Part shown: piece after piece, positions 10,902 through 22,627 of the stretch | Numbering within the stretch: the stretch's first letter is position 1 | Layout: each line of letters opens with the position of its first letter | Source: Blastobasis lacticolella | Taxonomy: Eukaryota; Arthropoda; Insecta; Lepidoptera; Blastobasidae | Direction of reading: 5' to 3' | Assembly: GCA_905147135.1 (NCBI GenBank) | Contig: LR990041.1 | Coordinates: forward strand, 1,178,001-1,242,000 | Length of the DNA: 64,000 nucleotides | Made by a program: the position numbers and the translations under genes | The notes under the pieces: generated by a model | What the model was told of the DNA's origin: nothing | Databases searched by the model: none | The model's input: only the letters and a program-made list of their open reading frames with translations

Positions 10902-11024
10902 CTAAGGGTGCGCCGTTAAGATAGTTAAGATAATTTGCGAACTTGGCATCAATCAGGCTGTGGAAGGAGATCTCTAGAGACGTTTTCCCATAAGAGTACT
11001 TTATAGTCGAGTTTTTCAAGGGAC

Positions 11025-11177
11025 GAAAAGGTTCTTACAGAGTTAGCAACATAGGGGTGATATCTCTGGTATTGCAAACGTCTATTGGCTTCAGTTACTG
11101 CTTTCCATCAGGCAGATGGTACCTTATAGGCTGTTAGGGTGCTGTAGGTTATCCTATGTCATCGTGTACAAGAAAAA
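11025..11177 (+). repeat. LINE 3' tail with A-rich end
   Basis: Matches the LINE tail seen at 34730 and 37835: a gene-end remnant, then TATTGCAAACGTCTATTGGC and CATCAGGCAGATGGTACC, ending in seven A residues at 11170-11177. It abuts the coding fragment that starts at 11178. Confidence 0.6.
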
Positions 11178-11750
11178 AATCCGCTGTCCGGACTGGTGCC
11201 GCTGAACTCCTCGATTAAGCTATTTATGTAAAAAGAAATCATCTTGTCGTTAATGCCCCGGTTGTGTTCTCGAGCACGAGGGCCCGAGGTCTGCCTTGAC
11301 CATGATCCAGGATTTGGCGATCAGGTAACTACAGTGGAGCGACTACCATCTGAACTCCGTGACCCTGCTACCAGGGGAACCTGATCAGATTGGATCATGG
11401 CTACAAATTGAGTTGCCTGAATTTGCAGGTTTCATCACGATATTTTCCCTCACCGTGAAAGTATCGGTTAGAATTCAACTAATGTACATAACTCAGAAAA
11501 GAGTCATTGGTACATGGTCGCAGCGGGCTCTCGCTCACGAGTCGAATACTCAACCACTCGGCCACAGACGCTCCTGTTGAAGCTGTCTATGTACAAGTTG
11601 AAAGGCGTGGTAAGCCCGTTTTCGCCAACGAAATATGATTCATCGCTTAAGTACCTGCACGACCAGGCCGAGTCGCTACTTAGTAAAGTTGTCTCACGTA
11701 CGATCGCGGAAGGCCCACCCACGCCAGATGGCCGCAAACGGTCACGCTAG
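11178..11750 (+). pseudogene. Unidentified coding fragment broken by a SINE
   Basis: After the LINE tail, a frame reads PLSGLVPLNSSIK up to 11238. SINE-A (11239-11573) then interrupts it. The same frame resumes as KLSMYKLKGVVSPFSPTKYD, then SSLKYLHDQAESLLSKVV and SRTIAEGPPTPDGRKRSR, before TAG at 11748. The sequences beside the SINE (AAGCTATTTATGTAAAAAG and AAGCTGTCTATGTACAAG) look like a decayed target duplication. Removing one copy restores one frame, so the segment was coding-like before the SINE arrived. The composition is typical of a charged, helical, Ser/Pro-rich C-terminus. I do not recognise the protein. It may be a dead terminal exon, a processed pseudogene or part of an unknown mobile element. 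Confidence 0.4.
11239..11573 (-). repeat. SINE-A copy
   Basis: Nearly full-length inverted copy, from CATCTTGTCGTTAATGCCCC to the head end GGCCACAGACGCTCC. It interrupts the coding fragment of 11178-11750. Confidence 0.85.
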
Positions 11751-11879
11751 CATGCCACCGCTGTAATGGCCGGTGGTAATGGTAACTAGTAACCGGTGGT
11801 AATGATAATGGTAGTTACGTCACACGCCGTCATGCGAGCTCGATGGATAAAGTTTATCGCTCTCGATTTTGTTCTATTT

Positions 11880-12203
11880 ATAGGCGGGCCAGTTCGATCC
11901 CAAGGGCCGATATGTACTCGTATCAATGAGTTTTTCTGAGTTGTACATTCGTTCAATACGAACCGACGTTCTTACGGTGTGAGAAAACATCGTAAGGAAA
12001 TTTGAACAGTCAGGTGACTGAATGTGTAACCATGACCCAATCTGGTCAAGTTCCCCAGGTAGCAGGGTCACGGAGGTCAAATGACAGTCGCTCCACTGTA
12101 ATTATCTGATTTTCCAAATCCTTTATCATGGTCAAGGCGGACCCTGGGCCCTCGTGCGCGAGAGCACAACCGGGACATTAGATGCCTAGATGATGATGAT
12201 GGT
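11880..12203 (+). repeat. SINE-A copy
   Basis: Sense copy with a decayed head, TTTTTCTGAGTTGTAC, the body, and a GCCTAGATGATGATGATGG tail. Confidence 0.8.
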
Positions 12204-12719
12204 GAGAACATAACTCGATCATGAGAGTCGACCAGTACTGAAGGTGCCTATATTCAGCAGGGGGAATCCTGAGGCTGAGATGATGAAAATATTGAAGTAG
12301 TACGGTAGTTACCGGCAGAGTACAAGTTTGACTGCTGTTAAACTGTGAAATGAACTAATAAATAAATAAATAAATAATTTAGTTCTACCTACTAGCATGG
12401 TCTATTAGAAAGATACGAAAGAAAAAGTCAGCGCTAGGCATAATAAAGAGATCAAGAGGTTGGCAGACAGGAGTGAGGAGTGGCGATTGCTCCACCGACA
12501 ATTTTCTTAAATAGATGACTCTTAAATTAAAACTCTTAACTTAAACGCTGACTCTTAAATATATGACAATGATGACTAGCGTAAAAAAGCATCCCAAATA
12601 CTATTGGTTTTACGACTTTCGTGCTTCCCACATGGAGATGAAAGCAATAATAACCGTTGTAACCATTGATTTTACGCTAGATATAGATAGAAGTCTCTGG
12701 TAGTAACATACCCGATAAC
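12204..12719. other. Unassigned DNA with a weak RTE-like remnant
   Basis: 12400-12500 contains AAGAGATCAAGAGG and TGGCAGACAGGAGTGAGGAG, which resemble the RTE tail at 7110-7296. Otherwise nothing recognisable. Confidence 0.35.
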
Positions 12720-12975
12720 ATCATCATCATCATCACAGCCCGTAACAGTCCACTGCAGGACTTAGGGCCTCTCCCACGAAAGGGGAGGTTATTGCCATAA
12801 TCTCCACGCTTGGCAGGCGGGTTGGAGATCGCTGTGTTTAAATATAACAATGGAAAATGCTGCTGCCCATTTTCCAGACTACGGAGACACTTGATATTTT
12901 AACTCGAAAACATTAAGTTGCTTTATACGACACCCATGAGTGTAAGGGGTTGGTGCTATTCACCACACGGCCATT
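12720..12975 (-). repeat. Repeat R-C
   Basis: Inverted R-C copy very close to the one at 2308. It begins with CATCATCATCATC (the sense-strand GAT tail) followed by AACAGTCCACTGCAGGAC. Confidence 0.75.
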
Positions 12976-13420
12976 AACATGTACCGGCCTGCCCGATTAC
13001 ATGTGCGATGAAAAAGTCACAGAAACTATATAACAAAATTCACAGAGATAGCTACTTATCAGAATATACAATAAACTTACACATAAACTAATGTTGTCTG
13101 CGTTGCGAAACTCAAAATCCGTATGACATTTTGACAGCTCCGATACGGTAGCCGCACAAATTGGCGAATCCGAGTGCTAAGCAATGTTTGCTCAACACAA
13201 TAAACAATAATACTCAACAGTCTCATACAAAATCCGTCTTGAAAAAGTGTCATTGCGCAATCATTATATTATACCTAATTATGATGACTTTTATTATGGT
13301 AATGATGCAGTGCATGCCGTCACGGATGCGAGGACATTGCTCATTGGAGAGAATTCGCGTTGTGAAAAGTTTGTGAGCATTTGAATTCGAATATTCTTTC
13401 ATAACGCAAGCATATTCCTT

Positions 13421-13602
13421 TGGTGGGCACTCATCGTGCCGTATGATCCAATGGCATGATCAAATAGGCATGATCAAGTCAAACTGAACGTGTGGACAAA
13501 TTATCCGACTAAAATTTCTCCCCAAAAAACGGCTAGTTTGGCTTGATCAAGCCATTTTGTTATGCCATTGGATCAAGCTGCATGATAGTGAGTGGCCACC
13601 AT
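13421..13602. repeat. Palindromic MITE-like element
   Basis: The left end GGTGGGCACTCATCGTGCCG followed by ATGATCCAATGGCATGATCAA is mirrored at the right by GCCATTGGATCAAGCTGCATGA and GAGTGGCCACC. There is no coding capacity. No clear target duplication was seen. Confidence 0.6.
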
Positions 13603-13689
13603 AACGGGAGCCAAGCATTATTTTTTGGGAGCACATCTGTTTTCTTTTTCGTTGAAATTAATATGACATTGACAAAAATAGATTGCCAC

Positions 13690-13805
13690 AAACTTATCTG
13701 ACTCGGTACGGTCGGCTCTGTTTTTGGCTTTGACATATCACTTCAAATACATGTCAAAATTAAGTGTCGCCATTCTTACAGTTCCAATTTTGGCCACCGG
13801 CCACC
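13690..13805. repeat. MITE M2 copy, decayed
   Basis: Starts AAACTTATCTGACTCGG and contains AGTTCCAATTTTGGCCACCGG near the right end, as in the copies at 10187 and 50059. The right terminal repeat is partly lost. Confidence 0.45.
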
Positions 13806-14504
13806 AAGATTATTTTTTATTACCTAGGGCCTTCCTACACAGTCCACCTGATGGAAAGCGCCAACCGAATTCGATTTGTCTCTTTGTTTTTGTTTAATGA
13901 CATAACTGCTGTCGTATATTTGTGAAACGAACAGTAGGTTACTCGCCAAAAAGTTTGGATTGTGTTTGTGCCCGATTTTGCGTCGCGAGCAAAACGCTCA
14001 TTGGCGTATCACAGTGCAGAGTCTCACAGTAAGTACCCCCCTTAACTGCGCTCGCGCAGGCTCAACTTTCGTGTTCAAATAAACAATTTACATCTCATAT
14101 TTTCTACTTTCGCCCAATTTTTCGAGGCGGTTACGCAAGCTCGTTCCGTTGTACGCAGGCTCTCGTGAGCACAGAACAATGTGTTGTAAATCTTGTGCTC
14201 TAATGGCCGTTGTTAGACGTGCTCTCTGGCAATTACTGCGCGGACATGGATATGGAGTTTTAATTACGGGCCTTTTTGGGGTGAAAGTCGAGCGTAATGA
14301 GGAGGCAATGCACTTAGTGATAAGCGAGTTTCGTAGGCTGTGAGCGAAGGCTTAGGAGTGAGTAAGTTAATGTGACAAGTATATAAATTAATAAATAGGT
14401 ATGCTCGCTTGCAGCGATAAGGCCGCCTTTGCCCGCAACTAGATAAGATTTTTCTCTACTTTTTATTTATTCTTATGTGAGCAATAAAGATTTTATCTAT
14501 GTTG
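13806..14504. other. Unassigned DNA with an unexplained open frame
   Basis: A + frame at 14149-14343 (CCKSCALMAVVRRALWQLLR in the middle) and a donor-like CACA|GTAAGTA at 14030 were noted. No domain, partner exon or promoter could be tied to them, so no gene is called. Confidence 0.25.
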
Positions 14505-14680
14505 GACAATTCACACAGCGCCCTATATAGCCCAAGAGTAAGCAACGCTTGTGTCATGGGTGCCAGACAACTAATAAACGAATAATATACTTTTAAATAC
14601 ATATTTATTATACATATAACACCCAGATCCTTAACAGAAATAAATATTCGTTATTTCAATTTCTACTCAACCTTGCTTAT
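14505..14680 (-). repeat. SINE-B copy, decayed
   Basis: Inverted SINE-B body: CACACAGCGCCCTATATAGC, AAGCAACGCTTGTGTCATGG, then CACCCAGATCC and TTTCAATTTCT. The tRNA-Gly-like head has been lost. Confidence 0.65.
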
Positions 14681-15341
14681 CTATTTACGCCGCCAAGTAC
14701 TTTCACCATTATTGACGATTCCTGGTTTTAAAAGATCAATACTGCATTAGGCATAACGATTTAGACCGTACAGTGGACCTAATTCATAATTAATGTACCA
14801 GCAATTCCACTGATACTTATCACAGCTGTTAATAAAACTGCAATCGTCGTTTCAAACCAAGATTTTCACCACCAATCCGGTATCACCAATAATTTATTCC
14901 ATTTAATGTCTCCTAATAACATATTACGTTGATTCCTATAATTCGGATCGAGCATAAGGCTAATAGAAAGCTAGTGCCATAGCACTCCAGGCTACCTGCG
15001 GATTAGACCATAAAGTAAGAAATTACAGCACAAACCTGTCCTATTAGATCTAATTATGTTCTTGGTCTAGAACTTAGACGTCGCAGAAAGGAATACTGCA
15101 TTGGTGTTTGAATAGAAGATCTTTTAATATTATGCGATAAATTTACGCACCCACGTATCGCTTACCGGTAAATTTTCCGATAAATAACATGGGCTTTCTA
15201 ACTATAGAAAATTAAAGTAAATAAAGTAAAACACGTTTATTCCACTCAGACACAACATTCAAAAACATTAATAAAATGAAAAAAGTAAAACATATTTCCA
15301 TTCATATTTAATTAATATAGCAATTAATTATAAAGCATCAT
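14681..15341. other. Unassigned intergenic DNA
   Basis: AT-rich; nothing recognisable. Confidence 0.3.
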
Positions 15342-15475
15342 TATATCAGCCGAAAAACGCCCACTGCTGGGAGATCTCCACAATCATTAAGGTTTTTTCT
15401 CCAAGGAAAAGGAAGATTTTTGCCTGTTATTTGCTATGTATATCCTGTGCACAATAAACTGTTAAATAAATAAAA
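15342..15475. repeat. RTE fragment and a LINE tail with AATA repeats
   Basis: 15342-15385 is an inverted RTE tail remnant (AACGCCCACTGCTGGGAG). 15400-15475 is a sense LINE tail with GTGCACAATAAACTG and TAAATAAATAAAAATAAT; a longer inverted copy is at 39595-39722. Confidence 0.55.
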
Positions 15476-16982
15476 ATAATAAATGAAATAGTCATGCGCT
15501 CTTATTATTAATAACTACTAAATAAGGGACTCTGGACCCTATATCCTTTAAAACATGCTTCATCTTCGCCCACAATATTACTTACTTGTCACCAAGTGTG
15601 ATAGAATACTTTGCTAACGATAAAAAAAATTGCGCAGTCTTCATTAAAAATAATCCTTGTGCAAACCAGTTGTCTATCACACACACTTTCACTAGTCTTG
15701 ACCCCACAGGTGGACAAACTGGACTCCGGAACCAGTTTCAATGGTGCAATGTTAATAAACTCTGCCATGTGACTTTGACTTAGTTGACGGGCGCGTCATC
15801 ACGTCATCGTAGCAGCCCACTGTTGGACATAGATATCAATCTTCAACGCTAAAGTGAATAGGCTGTTCCTAGACAGGCTCCATCTTCGGCCGCATTGTCA
15901 CTTACCACCAGGTGAGATTCCGGTCAAATGGATGACTATCCATCACTACTAAAATTAATAAAAAAAAATATCTCATGTCTATAGGTAGCGGTGACTGCTT
16001 ATCATCAGGCAGACCGTAAGCTTGCCATCTTAGTGGTGTAAAAAAATCAAGACTCGCCTCTCTTATGTTGGTAATTAAAGTTGATATAAAGTGTTGTCAT
16101 ATACAACATAATATATTCTCCACCATTTAAGGTTGAGCCGTCTGCATGATTATCATCATCTGAATGGTCAGTCCCGGTTTCTGCGAGGATCTGCTATTCT
16201 GCTTTTTGTTCACCACTCCCTATCACAACCTATCGGCTAGGTTATCTAGATAATAGGCGAAGTGGAGGGGGGGAGAAGTGGTGGAAAATTTACATATACA
16301 CAAATATTTTATCAAAATTTATGTTATATCGGAAACCGCATCGAAATCGGTCCGTCCATTCAGGCGCTACGATGCCACAGACAGTAAGGTGTATTTCTAA
16401 CAGAGCTACAGATTAACAATTTTCAATTTTTAAAAGCTTTGAAATATATTGTCAATTCGAGAGACCGCTAAACTTATTCAATCATAAAAGCTTCTAATAA
16501 TGAACTAATTCATTCCAAACACTATGATACAACGAAATTGGCTAGTTAAGTTACCGTACAAGGTTTTCATAAAGCCAATCACATAATAAAACGACCTATT
16601 GAATTGAAATTTGATGCCTCATGAATCATGTATACAGAAAACAATTAGGTACTTTAAAAAACCACCGGTTTAAATTACGAATTTCTCAACTCGCAGCCCA
16701 TTATTCGATTTTAATACAATCGCTTGTAATAATCGATATATCGGCCTCGACCTTTGCATCCGATGAATTTATCAACGACATTTCTCGGTTCTGAATCGAT
16801 ACGGTCGATGATATATCGATTTGGCAGGGTGATTTATTCTATCGCGTCGATGGACATTGAAGAATTTAAAACGTTTTTTGCGGCCGTTAGATGTCTTGGA
16901 ACGATTTGGATATGAACAACAAAGGCCAATTTCATAGACGCGTGCCATACATTTCTTCTTTTTAATTCGATATAAGTTGAGT
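15476..16982. other. Unassigned DNA with short LINE-tail remnants
   Basis: 15863-15970 carries a dispersed tail motif (AGGCTGTTCCTAGACAGGC, CTTACCACCAGGTGAGATTC). 15975-16045 carries the GCAGACCGTAAGCTTGCC tail also seen at 37900. 16330-16400 holds the GCATCGAAATCGGTCCG repeat. No gene is visible. Confidence 0.4.
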
Positions 16983-17232
16983 TAGCCGGTGGGGTATTGG
17001 CTAGCGACAGGCTTCGTAAGCGAAAGGTACCGAGTTCGAACCCCAGTGCCGCTATGTTACAATGACTTTTTCTGAGATACACTGAAGTTGAACACTAATC
17101 GACACACGAAAATATTGTGAGAATACATGCTCTGAATGTGTAATGGCCCTGTTATCAGGACCACAGAGGTCAGATGGCAGTCTGTAATTACCTGGTCTGC
17201 TAAATCCTGGATCATGCTCACACCACGCGGCT
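16983..17232 (+). repeat. SINE-A copy
   Basis: Sense copy with a recognisable head (GGTACCGAGTTCGAACCCC) and a shortened body. Confidence 0.75.
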
Positions 17233-18088
17233 TAACGTAGTTAATACTCGATGAAATTACCACTTATTGTCTGTGATCATATCTGAAACAGCTTTATTAC
17301 CGGTATCATCCAATCTTTACGGTCCATTTGACACAGAGCGAGCGATTTTATAATATCGATTCGTAATAATCGATTAAAAACATTCTCGAAAGCTTTCACT
17401 CTCTAGCCTAGTCTGTTTAAACATTGCAAACTGGGTAGGAGTGGTAGGTAACCGACCTAGGACTTGTCGAAACCTATAATAAGTACTAGATACACATGCA
17501 CAATTAAAAGAGACGAACATGGCATTCATTTTGCTCCTTAGGGTGTCCTAGGAAAATTCAGATAATAACTCCTAATAATTTGCTTCCTAGTAAGGCCTTG
17601 CTGGCTAGCAAGATACGTATCAAAGTACCAGATAATCAAAGTATTGTACAACATAGGTCACATTAAAATCTTAAATTAAGATATTATCAACTTGACATAC
17701 CTATATTTAAATCTTGCAATTATCAGCCTCATTCTTAGGTTATGTAAGTGCGTATATCTGTTTCAATTCGCCTGTTCGACTTGTCGGTGCGCAGGCATTT
17801 GCTATGCATAGTGTGCGCATTGTGATCCAAGATATAGATCAATGTATTGCGCAAAGTACGATCGGAATCTGGAAGGATGTGACGGCATGGTGCAGCCTCG
17901 AAAGGCATGAATAGAATCGATGAATACATTAATGTGGAAAGTTAGAATTTAAAATTTTATAGATGTTTCTTAATTATCACATCATCATCTTGACGTTATA
18001 TCCTGGTTGCGCGCCCAGGGTCCGCCTGCATGTTTCTAAATTATCTGTCTGTCTTATATAATATTTTAACTAATGATTATATAATGAA
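17233..18088. other. Unassigned intergenic DNA with a SINE-A scrap
   Basis: 17985-18022 is a short inverted SINE-A-variant tail (CATCATCTTGACGTTATATC). The rest, including a 66-codon frame at 17714, has no recognisable identity. Confidence 0.35.
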
Positions 18089-18290
18089 TAATTATCATCA
18101 TCATCATCGTCATCATACCAGAAGACGCCCACTGCTGGGCATAGGCCTCCCCCAGACATCTCCACAAAGACCGGTCCTGTGCTTTTCGCAAACAGCTGGT
18201 ACCTGCGATCCTTACCAGGTCGTCGGTCCACCTTGTAGGAGGCCTACCCACGCTGCGTCTACCGGTACGTGGCCGCCACTCAAGAACTTT
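18089..18290 (-). repeat. RTE LINE 3' end
   Basis: Inverted tail beginning CATCATCATCATCGTCATC, then AGAAGACGCCCACTGCTGGG and the complement of the RTE coding end (GRPPTRWTDDLVRIAGTS on the minus strand). Confidence 0.8.
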
Positions 18291-18483
18291 ACTTAATTAT
18301 CATCTTGCCGTCAATATCCCAGTTGTGCTTATCCCCATTATTGGCCGCATCAACACTTACCACAAGGTGAGATGTCGGTCAAATTCCTAGCTCGTTTTAA
18401 TAAAAATAAACACGCCTTAGTTAGAAAGGGAGGGCCACCAGTAGCACGAGAACGATACAAATAAATAAATAAAGAAATATGCT

Positions 18484-18742
18484 TGGACATATTCTCACAG
18501 CGCCATCCAGACCCAAAGTAAGCAAAGCTTGTGTTATAATATATACTGCCGCGACGACTAATCATATATCTCTTTGATAGGCCTGCTGGAAGAAATTTCT
18601 TCTAAGAAATAAGTAGCGCCTGTAGTGTCATCTATAACTTTGTATTATTCATCATTTCAATTTCTGTTCAACCGGGAATTGGACCCGGGACCTCTGCGTG
18701 GCAGACGCCGGCATGTTAACCAACTGAACCACTCAGGTCGAC
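18484..18742 (-). repeat. SINE-B copy with insertion
   Basis: Inverted SINE-B. The body end CACAGCGCCATCCAGACCC and head end GGACCCGGGACCTCTGCGTG are present. The middle (about 18550-18650) is replaced by a LINE-tail piece containing GGCCTGCTGGAAGAAATTTC. Confidence 0.75.
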
Positions 18743-19016
18743 AAAATACATTTGCGAATAGTTACCAATGTTCTCTTCACCTTTATCTACCTACCTACCT
18801 ACCTACTAGCAGTCCCCTGCGGTTTTCACCCGCGCACAGTTCGATTCGGTTCGGCATAGTAATAGTATAGAAGTATAGCAACTTCATGTCGCCACACCGC
18901 AGGGCAGCGGCCGCGTTGCGTCACCGGCTCCTTCATTAATATCGATTTCTTCGCCCGCCGTCGGCGCAACGAGAGAGAGTCGAGTTAGATATTAGAGTAC
19001 GGGATGAAAAAAGAGC

Positions 19017-19630
19017 GTCGGTGGTCGGTTAAGGGGTTCGACTCGTATCCCGAAGTACCGGGTTCGAACCCTAGTGCCGACAGATAATGACTCTTTTCTG
19101 AGTTATGTAAGTTCATCATCATAGCCCAAACAGTCCACTGCAGGACTTAGGGCCTCTCCCACGAAAGGGGAGGTTATTGCCATAATCTCCACGCTTGGCA
19201 GGCGAGTTGGAGGTAGCAGTGTTTAAATATAACAATGGAAAATGCTGCTGCCCAATTTCCTGACTACGCAGACTCTCGATCATTTGTCTCGAAAACATTA
19301 GTCGCCTTGTACGACACCCATGAGTGTAAGGGGTTGGTGCTATTCTACTCTGCCGGACACCACACGGCCAGCCACGAGTTATGTAAGTTACATTAGTTAA
19401 ACACTAACTGAATGCTCGTAGGGTAAGGGAAAATATCGTGATGAAACCTGCACATTCGGGTAACCATGATCCAATCTGGTCAGGTCCCCTGTCAACAGAG
19501 GCACACAGGTTAGATAGCAGTCGCTCCACTGTACTTTCCAAATCTGCCAAATCCTGTATCATTGACAAGGCGGACACCAGAACCTCGCGCGCAAGCACAA
19601 CCGGGACTATGGTCCTTTATAACGCCAAGA
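19017..19630 (+). repeat. SINE-A copy split by repeat R-C
   Basis: Sense SINE-A with a good head (AGTACCGGGTTCGAACCC) at 19017-19113, resuming at 19376 and ending near 19630. The two parts are separated by R-C (19114-19375) and share the 14-bp duplication GAGTTATGTAAGTT. Confidence 0.85.
19114..19375 (-). repeat. Repeat R-C nested in SINE-A
   Basis: Complete inverted R-C tail flanked by exact 14-bp copies GAGTTATGTAAGTT at 19100-19113 and 19376-19389. It inserted after the SINE. Confidence 0.9.
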
Positions 19631-20369
19631 CGGTGTTAATTAGTTTGTGGTTATGTGCACTCTGTAGGTAAGTACTAAAATGTGAACACTTAAGTCAGCG
19701 AAACAACTTCAATTTGGCATGTGTTGTATTTTTATAACACTTGGTAAATTTTATAAGCTTTAAAAGTAAGATCACGACGTCGTCCCCAAAATATGTCTAT
19801 ACGAGTTCAAAATATTAGTTTATCTTATTTTAATTCCAAATCCCGTATTTTGAACGCTATCACCCCATAAATTAAGAAAATATATCTGGTCACCCGCTAA
19901 CTGCGTATGCGCACTGTCGTCAAACAATGTGGAAAGCCACGACTCAAATCGCGATATGATTAGAGCTATTTATTACTCGTTTGCGGGCAGTTTTGCAAGG
20001 GAAATCCTTTCCATTTGCAGCGGACAATTTCTCAAGGCGCTTTCGTGATGGATCGTAAACTGTTTGGATTTCTTAAGAGGAATATCTGATATTCTTTTAA
20101 TATTATGGCTGGCACCGTGTCTGTGTCCCATAGGTTGGAGTGTTCATCAGGACCGTCAGTGTATGCGTATGTGGTGGCGTGGCAAGATGTTGAATAATCT
20201 CCCTTCCGAAGAATTATAACCTGGGGTTCTTCAATAGACATTCTATAGGTACTTCGGCCGACGTTGGCCGCTTTCCATCAGGTGTACCATCTGACCGTGT
20301 GCCTCCGTAGACAAAAAAAAAAACATTCGTGTACTTATTACATTACGACAGAGGCGCAGCGACTTGTTT
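19631..20369. other. Unassigned DNA with a decayed LINE tail
   Basis: 20235-20330 ends with GCTTTCCATCAGGTGTACC and an A-rich tract, resembling the 3' ends of Jockey/CR1-like LINEs. Nothing else is recognisable. Confidence 0.35.
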
Positions 20370-20572
20370 TCTATACTTAATTTTAAAAGTGAAAATATTT
20401 GATTGTATCTTTGTTTCCCCGATTTAAAAAATTATTTCACTAATAGAAAGCTACATAATCAGCGAGTAACATAGTCTATCGTATTCCCGAAATTCAGTGA
20501 GTGTCCATAGGAATGGGTCCGGAACGTAGTAATCGAATTTTACGCGGACGAAGCCGCGGACAAAAATGCTAG
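20370..20572 (+). mobile_element. Non-autonomous Helitron-like element
   Basis: Starts TCTATACTTAATT and ends GGACGAAGCCGCGGAC then CTAG at 20569-20572, followed by T. A CTAG end preceded by a short GC hairpin is the Helitron 3' signature. It is related to the element at 32106-32334. Confidence 0.65.
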
Positions 20573-20929
20573 TCTGAAATAAAAATTGCGATTTATCTCA
20601 CCCTAACAATAGTCGGAATATTACAGCGCTCTCTCACAATCGTTTTATAACAAACAACTGTAACTTAGTTAGCTCATGCTGTTTATCTAGATTACCTAGA
20701 TAGTTGTAACCAGGTGGCCTTGCTAGTCGTTCTTAGTTTTTTTTTGCTATTGCTGCATTACAATTACTGAATGAGTTGTTTAGTACTTTACAAATATAAT
20801 AATGCAGTTTATTTGAACTGTGAATGATCCTTCAAGAGAAGTGAGTAAGCTTTGGTGGCGCTCTTGGTGTTGCTGATGTCCACTATTAATCATTCACGCA
20901 GTCCACGCGAAGGTTCGAAAGAACAACAC

Positions 20930-21132
20930 TCGTACGATTCAAATATGGAATAAACTCGCAGCTACAGTGTTTCTGGACTATGACATGGTATCGTTCAAGA
21001 GGTATATTAGAGGTATCTTCAGAAGCGGGCAACGCATTGGTAACTCCCCTGGTGTTGCTGATGTCCATAGGCGGCGGTGACCACTTTCCATTAGGTGGCC
21101 GGCTTGCCTATTTGCCTGCCGTATACATAAAA
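20930..21132 (+). repeat. Jockey/CR1-like LINE 3' end
   Basis: Sense copy: IWNKLAATVFLDYDM-like coding remnant with frameshift, GATGTCCATAGGCGGCGGTG, GCTTGCCTATTTGCCTGCCG, A-rich end. Confidence 0.75.
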
Positions 21133-21963
21133 AAAATCGATGTATTTTTTGTTCCACATGAACTGACTATTTTATAACTATCCGCATTCTAATCATCACA
21201 TTTCTTGTCACATGACTTTCATTACCACATTACAAGAACCAGAAATTTCATAAATCGAACTCGTTGCTCAACGCAGGGCCGATGTGCGCAAGAGTGGAAA
21301 TTTGTGCTATTGCGCCGCTATTTGTTGCAGCCATTTTGGATACTGTGTGACAATCTGGTAGGAAAGGTCTAGATTATGTATAAAAATGGTTTGTATTTGT
21401 TTGATGATGACGAAAATGGGACGCCTTGATGTCCAAGTAATCAAAATGAGCTTTAACTTTATCTGGTGTTTGAGACTTCGCTGCCTGGAATGTCCTTAGC
21501 AATAGAAAACGAGGATTTTTGTGATAATAACTAAATAAGTATTTTTATAGCAAAGATGGAGAGACAGTAGTAATCAAAATTTTTGGTATCCACCGGTTAA
21601 ATGGCGTAATTTTGATTGCGCGGAGACATTGATAATTTATTTTTCTTAATGAATACATTCCACTGATAAGTAGATATACCGAAAATCAGCCATCTTTCCC
21701 CTCAAACTCAACAGAGAAACGTAGGAAGGTAATTGAGTACATACAGATACAGACACAGATTCACATTCACAACTTCCCACCTCGATTGATTTTAGAAACT
21801 TCCATATTGCCATAGCACTTCCTACATTATCCGATGTATATTGTATTGAAGTTATAAAACGATGGCAAACCCTGTCACATGTCGACTAACCCATTGCCTG
21901 TCACAGTGGTAACCACATTGTTGACTTACGTCAGTCGGTCACGATCGCGCCGAAACTATCGCA
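21133..21963. other. Unassigned intergenic DNA
   Basis: No recognisable gene or repeat. An initiator-like TCAGTC occurs near 21930, just upstream of the candidate exon at 21964. Confidence 0.3.
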
Positions 21964-22018
21964 ATGTCGCCGCCGCCGGCTCTGGGTTACCAGGGCACCG
22001 CACAAGCTGCACAGGGAG
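21964..22018 (+). CDS. Candidate first exon, GC-rich
   Basis: The ATG opens MSPPPALGYQGTAQAAQG in a small GC-rich island within AT-rich DNA. A GAG|GTATTT donor of moderate quality would end it in phase 1; otherwise a stop follows at once. An arthropod initiator-like ACGTCAGTCGG lies about 40 bp upstream. The coding-like segment at 22628 could be the next exon in matching phase. Unsupported by homology that I can recall; it may be coincidental. Confidence 0.2.
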
Positions 22019-22368
22019 GTATTTAGCAAGTAATTAATGTAAGGTGACTCATTAATGCAATTAGGGCATTTCAAAACATTTAAGTGCTCGAACGATTGAA
22101 ATGAGAACGTGCAAGATGTGGAATGAGGTCGCTTCAGAGCCTTTCCTTTGTACTACAACATTGGGTTCTTGGGCATCAAAAGGCAGATGGATATGTACGT
22201 TAAAGGCCGGCACAACATCCGTTCCCCTTAGGTTGCAGATGTCCTGCACCCGTAGCATGAAGGGCTTTGTCGCGCGCTAGAGTACAAGATAACTCTAACT
22301 CTTTTTCTTTCGATTTGCGTTGAAGTAAGCGAGATAGAGAGTTCTATGTCTCGCGACAAAGCGCGTCA

Positions 22369-22484
22369 GGGACTGTCCTAATTGGCAACGGTTGTGCGAC
22401 CATGGTCGTACGACGGACATCCCCTGACCATTAGGAGACCTCAAAACCGCTCGTCGCACGACCGTTGCCAATTAGTACAGCGCC
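22369..22484. repeat. Short palindromic MITE M3
   Basis: Terminal repeats GTCCTAATTGGCAACGGTTG and CGTTGCCAATTAGTACAGCG, as at 10785-10901. Confidence 0.65.
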
Positions 22485-22627
22485 TTATGACGCTTTCCAT
22501 CAGGCGTATCCTCGGACCATGTGGCTCCCCAGGAAAAAAATATCTTGACATAAATTGATTACTGACCCCACGACCACGCCTGACTACGTCTCTGTGTCGC
22601 AATTCTGACGAAAACCATCTAATCGAG

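Noticed and set aside
14149..14343. 64-codon open frame
   Set aside because: No recognisable domain, no paired splice sites that fit, and no repeat or homologue that I can name.
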